Shown piece after piece: positions 7,045 through 11,775 of a stretch of DNA of 11,775 nt. The stretch spans positions 1-11,775 of the forward strand of contig JBKEAC010000148.1 in assembly GCA_047971925.1 (NCBI GenBank), given 5' to 3'. Both the position numbers and the translations under genes were made by a program. The notes under the pieces are model-generated. The model made no database searches. It saw nothing but the letters and a program-made list of their open reading frames with translations, and was not told the origin of the DNA. Source of the stretch: JBKEDC01 sp047971925. GTDB lineage: Bacteria > Bacteroidota > Bacteroidia > Bacteroidales > Prolixibacteraceae. Position 1 is the stretch's first letter; each line of letters starts with the position of its first letter.

Positions 7045-8016
7045 ATGTCATTCAAAGAAACTCGCCGGGCAATCATTGCAAAAGTGGCGCATCATCAAGT
7101 GAAAAATAGCTATCCTAATAAGCAATTAATATTTAGCTTGCGAGGTGGGTTGTGTAATAAACTATTGTGTCTATTCAGTGCTTGCGATATTGCGTTGAAG
7201 CATCACATCTATTTGGTAGAACCCGAATTTGGCTGGCACAAGAAAATTGCATTCTCTGATATTTACGACATCGACTACTTCAACAATGAAATGCGCAAAC
7301 ACTTTGGCGGCGAAAACCTCATGATAAGTCGCAGCAAAGTGTCGAGCAAGAAACTATGTAACCTTCTAAATTTCAAAGTGCGACACAACATCCTTAATTT
7401 GTGGACTTACTCCGAAACCATTGTGAAAGCAGAGCGAAAAACGGCAACACTCCATGCGAACTCCACAAAGATGAAAGTGCTAAAGGCATTAAAACTTCGT
7501 TCAGAATACGAAACCATTGTGAATACCTATCTCACCGAAAATTTAGGAGCAGCCATTCAAGTTCGCACTGAATCTGATTGGCAAAAATATGCCAACGACC
7601 GCAAACTTGCCGATGTGAACGACCGAATCTTTGTGGGATTAGATGAATTACTCAACATGCTTCATGAAGTGGTAAGTCCGGGGCATTTGTTTTTCACCTC
7701 CGGGCAAAATCATGCCGAGATAACCGAACAGCTTAAACTCAGAAATTACTCCTCTGATTTCTTTTACGATCCCGCACTCGAATATGAAATCAATGCCGCC
7801 ATTAATTTTGAAATTTGCAGTCGTGCCAAACTATTTATTGGCAATTCGCACAGCACATTTTCCAACCTCATTTCCTTGAAGCGTGCTCTCTTCTTCGAGC
7901 ATGATGAGTCGTACATTTACAACTATGGTGGCAAAATCTACCGAAGGATCGACATGGGCGTGCAAGTTGATGGACATGATTCCGTGATGAAAAGAACCCA
8001 TGTCATTTCCAGTTAG
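7045..8016 (+). CDS. Putative GT-B glycosyltransferase, O-fucosyltransferase-like
   Basis: This 323-residue protein has features of the O-fucosyltransferase/NodZ-like GT-B superfamily. An N-terminal glycine-rich strand-loop LRGGLCNKLLCLFSACDIAL (32-51) fits the G-G-L-x-N-x-L opening. An internal AIQVRTESDW (170-179) is where these enzymes place the arginine (Arg174) that contacts the GDP-sugar phosphates. INFEICSRAKLFIGNSHSTF (253-272) with the following SNLI matches the C-terminal s..FIGn..St.S signature. Similarity is at motif level only, so fucose as the donor is a suggestion. The start at 7045 is 3 bases after the preceding stop. It is the last gene of the plus-strand operon; no hairpin terminator is evident between its stop and the next promoter element (8042). 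The C-terminal tail of about 25 residues is polar and unremarkable. Confidence 0.68.
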   Translation: MSFKETRRAIIAKVAHHQVKNSYPNKQLIFSLRGGLCNKLLCLFSACDIALKHHIYLVEPEFGWHKKIAFSDIYDIDYFNNEMRKHFGGENLMISRSKVSSKKLCNLLNFKVRHNILNLWTYSETIVKAERKTATLHANSTKMKVLKALKLRSEYETIVNTYLTENLGAAIQVRTESDWQKYANDRKLADVNDRIFVGLDELLNMLHEVVSPGHLFFTSGQNHAEITEQLKLRNYSSDFFYDPALEYEINAAINFEICSRAKLFIGNSHSTFSNLISLKRALFFEHDESYIYNYGGKIYRRIDMGVQVDGHDSVMKRTHVISS

Positions 8017-8041
8017 TAGCGCTTAATGTGTTATTTTTTAT

Positions 8042-8049
8042 TAGCTTTG
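8042..8049 (+). promoter_or_regulatory. Putative -7 element (TAGCTTTG) for the hydroxyacid dehydrogenase
   Basis: An exact TAnnTTTG match 31 bases before the ATG at 8081, implying a leader of about 25 bases. No TTTG is present at -33. Its position just upstream of the in-frame TTG at 8054 argues for the ATG at 8081 as the true start of the dehydrogenase. Confidence 0.5.
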
Positions 8050-8080
8050 TTTTTTGTTGCACCTGTTTAAAACGATACAT

Positions 8081-9034
8081 ATGAAAATAGTTATCCTCGA
8101 TTCTTATTCGGTTAATCCCGGCGATTTAAGCCTTGATGCTTTTAGTGCATTTGGCACATTAGAAATTCATGAACTCACCGCTCCTCATGAGGTGGTGTCG
8201 CGTGCTGCTGATGCTGAAATTGTGCTCACAAACAAAGTGCTTTTTAGCAAGGAAATATTTGCTCAATTGCCACGATTGAAATACTTGGGCGTGTTTGCTA
8301 GCGGTGTGAACAATGTTGATTTAGCGGCTGCAAAAGAAGCTGGCGTTCTTGTAACTAACATTCCTGCCTATAGCACCGATTCGGTGGCTCAAATGACTTT
8401 TGCGCATTTCCTTGCGGTGAGCAATCATGTGGAAAGCTACAACAATGCCGTGCATGAGGGGCAATGGGTGAACTCAAAGCATTTTTGTTTCTACACCCAT
8501 CCGCTTTTGGAACTAAGTGGCAAAACGCTAGGCATAGTGGGCTTTGGAAAGATAGGGCAAGCAATTGCTAAAATCGCCTTATCATTTGGCATGAACGTTA
8601 TTTTTGCCAATCGAAGCAATAAACAAGGGCTGATGCCGGAAACCAATCAGGTGGAACTTGGCGAACTCTTTTCCACAAGCGATTTCATTAGTTTAAATGC
8701 TCCTCTTACATCGGAAAATAGCGGTTTTGTGAATGCCAATTTGCTAGCTCAATGTAAGCCAAATGTCATCATTTCAAACACTGGTCGTGGTCCTTTAGTT
8801 AATGATGTTGATGTGGCGGATGCTCTAAATACGGGAATCATTGCTGCCTATTGCACTGATGTGCTTTCGCAAGAACCTCCGCAAGCCAACAATCCGTTGC
8901 TTTCTGCCAAGAACTGTTATATCACACCTCATGTTGCTTGGGCAAGCGTGGAGGCTCGCACCCGATTGCGTGCCATTGCGCTCAATAATGTAAAGTCTTT
9001 CATTGAGGGAGAACCTGTGAATGTGGTGAATTAA
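8081..9034 (+). CDS. D-2-hydroxyacid dehydrogenase (glycerate dehydrogenase/hydroxypyruvate reductase-like)
   Basis: The 317-residue protein is a complete member of the D-isomer-specific 2-hydroxyacid dehydrogenases, cytoplasmic enzymes that reduce 2-keto acids such as hydroxypyruvate or glyoxylate with NAD(P)H. ASGVNNVDLAAAKEAGV (73-89) and NIPAYSTDSVAQ (93-104) are the usual substrate-domain blocks. The Rossmann loop is GIVGFGKIGQ (151-160). The catalytic residues are visible: Arg236 in NTGRGPLV, Glu265 in DVLSQEPP and His284 in TPHVAWAS. The residues after the second Rossmann strand, ANRSNK (176-181), lack the usual Asp, which hints at NADPH. The ATG at 8081 is chosen over an in-frame TTG at 8054, which would lie within a few bases of the predicted transcription start. 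It ends before a strong terminator and faces groEL. HprA-like function is likely but substrate is unproven. Confidence 0.93.
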   Translation: MKIVILDSYSVNPGDLSLDAFSAFGTLEIHELTAPHEVVSRAADAEIVLTNKVLFSKEIFAQLPRLKYLGVFASGVNNVDLAAAKEAGVLVTNIPAYSTDSVAQMTFAHFLAVSNHVESYNNAVHEGQWVNSKHFCFYTHPLLELSGKTLGIVGFGKIGQAIAKIALSFGMNVIFANRSNKQGLMPETNQVELGELFSTSDFISLNAPLTSENSGFVNANLLAQCKPNVIISNTGRGPLVNDVDVADALNTGIIAAYCTDVLSQEPPQANNPLLSAKNCYITPHVAWASVEARTRLRAIALNNVKSFIEGEPVNVVN

Positions 9035-9068
9035 GCGCAACAATTCGCTCGATTTTTCCGTTTTAATT

Positions 9069-9100
9069 ACCTGAGTTTCGGATAGGATTTTGCCTCAGGT
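9069..9100. repeat. Short inverted repeat ACCTGAG-N18-CTCAGGT
   Basis: Two perfect 7-base arms (9069-9075 and 9094-9100) separated by 18 bases, in the 190-base gap between the convergent dehydrogenase and groEL genes. There is no T-run directly after it. It may be a weak hairpin in the dehydrogenase transcript or chance. Apart from this and the terminator at 9130-9161 the gap holds nothing recognisable. Confidence 0.3.
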
Positions 9101-9129
9101 TAATACTATTTTCCGTAATCATAGGAAAC

Positions 9130-9161
9130 AAAAAAAATCCAGCAAACGCTGGATTTTTTTT
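9130..9161. terminator. Bidirectional intrinsic terminator between convergent genes
   Basis: A perfect 14-bp stem (9130-9143 with 9148-9161) closes on the four-base loop AAAC. The core of the stem is ATCCAGC/GCTGGAT, flanked by eight A on the left and eight T on the right. The run of T follows the hairpin in both directions, so it can stop the dehydrogenase transcript (plus) and the groESL transcript (minus, whose stop codon is at 9225-9227). Confidence 0.88.
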
Positions 9162-9224
9162 GTTTGTATTTATCTAATCCTTAAATATTTTTCAGAACGA
9201 GATAATCAGTTGATTTTCGGCAGA

Positions 9225-10853
9225 CTACATCATGCCACCCATACCACCCATTGGCGGCATTGCTGGAGCATTTTCTTCTTTTTCATTCACCAACACACAT
9301 TCGGTAGTTAGCAACATCCCTGCAATCGATGCTGCATTTTCAAGTGCTACACGAGTAACTTTAGCGGGGTCAATCACACCTGTTTCAAAAAGATTTTGAT
9401 ATTCATCGGTGCGAGCATTATAGCCAAAGTCGCCTTTTCCTTCGCGCACTTTTTGAACCACTACAGCACCTTCTTTCCCGGCGTTGCTCACAATCTGACG
9501 AAGAGGTTCTTCAATAGCACGACGAATGATTTCGATACCCGTTGTTTCGTCGTCGTTTTCACCCGTTAGTCCATCGAGCGCAGAAATAGCACGAATATAC
9601 ATAACACCACCTCCAGGCACAATGCCTTCTTCAACGGCGGCACGAGTTGAGCAAAGCGCATCATCAACACGGTCTTTCTTCTCCTTCATTTCCACTTCAG
9701 AAGCAGCTCCCACATAAAGCACCGCTACACCGCCAGCAAGTTTAGCCAATCGCTCTTGCAGTTTTTCTTTATCATAGTCGGATGTTGAGCTTTCAATTTG
9801 CGCTTTAATCATATTCACTCGCGCATTTATTTCTGCTTGATCACCAGCACCAGCCACCACGGTAGTTGTTTCTTTGTCGGCTGTAATTCTTTCGGCTCTA
9901 CCTAAGTGTTCCAACGTAACATCGCTCAATTGCATGCCTGTTTCTTCTGTTACCACCACACCGCCAGTTAGAGTGGCAATGTCTTGCAACATTTCTTTTC
10001 TTCTATCGCCAAAACCCGGAGCTTTCACGGCGCACACTTTAAGCGAACCACGAAGACGGTTCACCACTAAAGTTGCCAGAGCTTCACCGTCAACATCTTC
10101 GGCGATAATCATGAGTGGGCGGCCGGTTTGTGCTGTTTGTTCAAGCACAGGGAGGAGTTCTTTCATTGTGCTGATTTTCTTATCGTAAATTAATACGAAT
10201 GGATTATCTAAATCAGCATTCATTTTTTCGGTATTTGTAACAAAGTAAGGAGAAATATATCCACGGTCGAACTGCATTCCTTCAACTACATCAACATAGG
10301 TGTCTGTTCCTTTAGCTTCTTCTACAGTAATAACCCCTTCGGTTTTCACTTTTTCCATGGCTTCGGCAATAAGCGCACCAATTTGTTCGTCGCCATTTGC
10401 AGAAACTTTAGCTACTTGTTTGATTTTATTGAAGTCATCGCCCACATTTTGAGCTGTTTCCTTAATGCAATCCACCACACGAGCCACCGCTTTGTCGATA
10501 CCACGTTTCAAGTCCATTGGGTTTGCCCCAGCAGTCACGTTTTTCAATCCCACATTCACAATAGCTTGAGCCAACACTGTTGCGGTGGTAGTACCATCAC
10601 CGGCATCATCGCCTGTTTTGCTAGCCACTTCTTTCACCATTTGAGCACCGATGTTTTCGAATGGATCGGCTAGGTCGATTTCTTTAGCCACTGAAACGCC
10701 GTCTTTTGTAATGTGTGGAGCTCCGAATGATTTTTCGATTACCACGTTTCTTCCTTTTGGTCCGAGTGTTACTTTAACTGCATCAGCCAATGCATCAACG
10801 CCTCTTTTTAAACCCTCACGAGCTTCTGTATTGAATTTTATTTGTTTTGCCAT
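9225..10853 (-). CDS. groEL: Chaperonin GroEL (Hsp60)
   Basis: A full-length 542-residue GroEL, the ATP-driven 14-subunit chaperonin that folds proteins in the cytoplasm with GroES. The start is MAKQIKFNTEAREGLKRG, followed by VTLGPKGRNVVIEKSFGAP (28-46) and the ATP-site motif GDGTTTATVLAQ (85-96) with the catalytic Asp86. VPGGGVMYIRAI sits in the returning equatorial domain. The C-terminus is the flexible Gly/Met tail GGMGGMM, giving the usual length. The apical domain and both intermediate segments are intact with no frameshift. It lies 36 bases after groES, so the two are one operon; the terminator at 9130-9161 ends it. The whole of the antisense strand here gives open frames that are shadows of this gene. 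Confidence 0.99.
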   Translation of the reverse strand: MAKQIKFNTEAREGLKRGVDALADAVKVTLGPKGRNVVIEKSFGAPHITKDGVSVAKEIDLADPFENIGAQMVKEVASKTGDDAGDGTTTATVLAQAIVNVGLKNVTAGANPMDLKRGIDKAVARVVDCIKETAQNVGDDFNKIKQVAKVSANGDEQIGALIAEAMEKVKTEGVITVEEAKGTDTYVDVVEGMQFDRGYISPYFVTNTEKMNADLDNPFVLIYDKKISTMKELLPVLEQTAQTGRPLMIIAEDVDGEALATLVVNRLRGSLKVCAVKAPGFGDRRKEMLQDIATLTGGVVVTEETGMQLSDVTLEHLGRAERITADKETTTVVAGAGDQAEINARVNMIKAQIESSTSDYDKEKLQERLAKLAGGVAVLYVGAASEVEMKEKKDRVDDALCSTRAAVEEGIVPGGGVMYIRAISALDGLTGENDDETTGIEIIRRAIEEPLRQIVSNAGKEGAVVVQKVREGKGDFGYNARTDEYQNLFETGVIDPAKVTRVALENAASIAGMLLTTECVLVNEKEENAPAMPPMGGMGGMM

Positions 10854-10889
10854 TTTGTTTTGCGTTATTTTAATTAAGATGTAATCAAA

Positions 10890-11168
10890 TTATCCAATGT
10901 ATAGCACATCGGTTTGAGATAGTAATAGATAGTCAACTCCCTCGATATTAAGTTCTGTTCCAGCATATCTGCCATAGAACACGGTGTCATTAACAGCAAC
11001 TTCCATTGCTTCATCTTTTTTAGCTGCACCCACTAGGACAACTTTTCCTGTTAAGGGTTTTTCTTTAGCTGAATCAGGAATAATAATTCCACTTGCCGTT
11101 TTTGTTTCAGCCACCTGAGGTAATACTAAGATTTTTCCTGCTAGGATTCTTCCTTTTAAATCTGTCAT
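10890..11168 (-). CDS. groES: Co-chaperonin GroES (Hsp10)
   Basis: A 92-residue GroES, the seven-subunit lid of the GroEL cage. The mobile loop ETKTASGIIIPDSAKEKP (21-38) that docks on GroEL is intact, as are GKVVLVGAA (41-49), the segment NDTVFYGRYAGTEL (60-73) and the terminal LLLSQTDVLYIG. The N-terminal strand reads RILAGKILVLP, where the family usually has a D-R pair (as in LHDRV or LADRV), so Gly11-Lys12 replace it. The ATG at 11168 follows an A/T-rich leader without a Shine-Dalgarno sequence. It is the first gene of the operon, with a -7 element 68 bases upstream at 11236-11243. Confidence 0.98.
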   Translation of the reverse strand: MTDLKGRILAGKILVLPQVAETKTASGIIIPDSAKEKPLTGKVVLVGAAKKDEAMEVAVNDTVFYGRYAGTELNIEGVDYLLLSQTDVLYIG

Positions 11169-11218
11169 TTTAATGTGATTTATCTGTTGATATGAATATA
11201 TTTATCGTTTAAATCATT

Positions 11219-11258
11219 CTTTACCAAAAGTGTTCCAAATATAGCTTGCTTGGTAAAG
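11219..11258. repeat. Inverted repeat CTTTACCAA-N22-TTGGTAAAG around the groESL -7 element
   Basis: Perfect 9-base arms at 11219-11227 and 11250-11258 enclose 22 bases that contain the putative -7 element. The arrangement suits an operator for a dimeric regulator or a leader hairpin. It is not the CIRCE sequence bound by HrcA. Function is inferred only from position and symmetry. Confidence 0.5.
11236..11243 (-). promoter_or_regulatory. Putative -7 element (TATATTTG) of groESL
   Basis: On the minus strand this matches TAnnTTTG exactly and is the only exact match on either strand between 11169 and 11719. It leaves a leader of about 60 bases before the groES ATG at 11168. No exact TTTG -33 element is found at the normal spacing; the upstream side instead carries TGCCA-type half-sites (11263-11294). 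Confidence 0.55.
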
Positions 11259-11262
11259 CCTC

Positions 11263-11294
11263 TTGGCGGAGTGGCAAACTGTGCCAAATTGGCA
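11263..11294. promoter_or_regulatory. Cluster of TTGGC/TGCCA half-sites upstream of groESL
   Basis: Four half-sites lie within 32 bases: TTGGCG (11263-11268), GTGGCA (11271-11276), GTGCCA (11281-11286) and TTGGCA (11289-11294). They form two overlapping symmetrical pairs: TGGCA-N5-TGCCA (11272-11286) and the perfect palindrome TGCCAA-A-TTGGCA (11282-11294). The cluster ends 20 bases upstream of the -7 element, where an activator or repressor would bind. No known regulator is assigned. Confidence 0.4.
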
Positions 11295-11475
11295 GATTTA
11301 CTCTCCCTTAAACACTTTGTTTGTGCATAATTGGCTCGATTTGCTCGTTTAAGTTTCACTTTCATTCTCGTGAGTTAGTCATATCCAAATTGATTTACCT
11401 TTATGGTAAATGCCTTGCTTGCTGAAGTGTCATAATATGGTTTATGCGAACACGACGAATCTGCCATTTAGAAAG

Positions 11476-11530
11476 TATTCGACACTTTGTTGAATGTGCT
11501 TGGTAAAAATTTTTGGCTCTATGTCGAATA
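11476..11530. repeat. Inverted repeat TATTCGACA-N37-TGTCGAATA
   Basis: Two perfect 9-base arms (11476-11484 and 11522-11530) with a 37-base interior that includes the self-complementary AAAAATTTTT (11505-11514). The left arm overlaps an alternative pairing partner, GACACTT (11481-11487), for AAGTGTC at 11425-11431. No gene covers it. It could be a stem of a structured RNA or a protein binding site. Confidence 0.4.
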
Positions 11531-11719
11531 TAGTGGGTAGCGAGAATAAATATTTTTTTTGTGCAAGGAAAATGGACAAGAACTATTTGCTCTAGCCCTC
11601 GGATTATAATCACCTTGGGAGTTGAGCGTATATTGACAAAGAGAATCTACGCTTAGATATTTATCTTCGATTTGTTAGAGTTTATAAATTTAAGGGAGCT
11701 GGTGGTGTGTTTCATATTT

Positions 11720-11775
11720 ATGGAATTTTTCAAGCCTAATCCTGAACATCACAACCACACACAGCAAAAACAGAA
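11720..11775 (+). CDS. Possible start of an unidentified gene (runs off the right edge)
   Basis: An ATG at 11720 opens 18 codons reading MEFFKPNPEHHNHTQQKQ without a stop before the edge. The hydrophilic, histidine-rich start is not recognisable. In-frame GTG codons at 11702 and 11705 with AAGGGAG (11692-11698) upstream are alternative starts. If real, it is divergent from groESL, which would explain the long intergenic region, but no exact -7 element precedes it. The call is tentative because the coding evidence is very short and the opposite strand is also open here. Confidence 0.3.
   Translation, partial: MEFFKPNPEHHNHTQQKQ

Larger units (their letters stand above)
11169..11719. other. 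Long non-coding, repeat-rich region upstream of groES
   Basis: About 550 bases with no convincing gene: the open frames at 11180-11365 and 11401-11613 (minus) have no domain or motif I recognise, and the first covers the groESL promoter. Besides the sites listed separately it holds the short inverted repeat ATTTACC-N5-GGTAAAT (11393-11411), AAGTGTC/GACACTT (11425-11431 and 11481-11487), TATTCGACA/TGTCGAATA (11476-11484 and 11522-11530), and a diverged direct repeat starting ACACTTTGTT (11312 and 11482). It may hold regulatory sites or a small RNA. From 11531 to 11719 nothing recognisable is seen. Confidence 0.5.

Noticed and set aside
8054..8080. TTG start adding nine residues to the hydroxyacid dehydrogenase
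   Set aside because: It lies within a few bases of the predicted transcription start set by TAGCTTTG at 8042-8049, and the family N-terminus (MKIVILD) begins at the ATG at 8081.
9526..10884. Several plus-strand open frames opposite groEL
   Set aside because: They are shadows of the groEL coding sequence and resemble no known protein.
11271..11288. Sigma-54 promoter on the minus strand (TTGGCAC ... TTGC)
   Set aside because: The GG and GC positions are 8 bases apart, whereas sigma-54 promoters need GG-N10-GC.
11169..11300. CIRCE/HrcA operator before groES
   Set aside because: No TTAGCACTC-N9-GAGTGCTAA or close variant is present.
11263..11330. tRNA gene suggested by GGCGGAGTGGCA-like start
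   Set aside because: No T-loop (GGTTCGA-type) sequence and no matching acceptor stem downstream.
11180..11365. 61-codon minus-strand open frame upstream of groES
   Set aside because: It covers the predicted groESL promoter and the half-site array and shows no domain; the repeats explain the sequence better.
11401..11613. 70-codon minus-strand open frame
   Set aside because: No motif, and it lies across inverted repeats; probably a chance open frame.
11690..11773. Minus-strand open frame ending LEKFHKYETHHQLP, possibly the 3' end of a gene
   Set aside because: Only 27 codons are visible, and they are the complement of the plus-strand candidate at 11720; neither can be proven, and a divergent gene explains the long regulatory gap slightly better.

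Overview
The window looks like chromosomal DNA from a member of the Bacteroidota. Three things point there. GroES and GroEL are of the type seen in that phylum (GroES of 92 residues; GroEL of 542 residues ending in a GGMGGMM tail). Gene starts mostly lack Shine-Dalgarno sequences and sit in A/T-rich leaders. Five intergenic positions carry exact matches to the Bacteroidota -7 promoter element TAnnTTTG at sensible distances from starts. Genus or species cannot be fixed from this sequence alone. No rRNA, tRNA, transposase, integrase or CRISPR array was seen.

Layout. Positions 1-278 (minus) hold the N-terminal 92 codons of an aldo/keto reductase that runs off the left edge. Positions 428-3093 (minus) form a tight three-gene operon, read right to left: a GT32-type glycosyltransferase, a GT25-type glycosyltransferase, and a multi-pass O-antigen ligase/polymerase-like membrane protein. 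A 116-base divergent promoter region (3094-3209) separates it from a plus-strand operon of five genes (3210-8016): a GT4 glycosyltransferase, a GT90/CAP10-type glycosyltransferase, a GT2 enzyme with a galactosyltransferase-like C-terminal part, a poorly characterised GT-A-like protein, and an O-fucosyltransferase-like GT-B protein. Next come a D-2-hydroxyacid dehydrogenase (8081-9034) with its own promoter element, a near-perfect bidirectional terminator (9130-9161), and the convergent groES-groEL operon (minus, 9225-11168). The right end (11169-11719) is about 550 bases of non-coding DNA rich in short inverted and direct repeats, followed by a possible plus-strand gene start at 11720.

How the genes work together. 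The eight genes at 428-8016 contain seven glycosyltransferases or likely glycosyltransferases from at least six different families and one O-antigen ligase-like integral membrane protein. They contain no nucleotide-sugar synthesis genes and no flippase. This fits stepwise assembly of a short heteropolymeric glycan such as an LPS core or surface oligosaccharide, with the membrane protein doing ligation or polymerisation. That pathway assignment is inference. The dehydrogenase and groESL look like housekeeping neighbours and not part of the glycan system.

The least explained part is the groESL upstream region. The only exact -7 element there is bracketed by a perfect 9-bp inverted repeat and preceded by a cluster of TGCCA/TGGCA half-sites, and further inverted and direct repeats lie beyond. 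No clearly new biological system is proven; this region and the two atypical glycosyltransferases (6211-7041 and 7045-8016) are the best candidates for follow-up.
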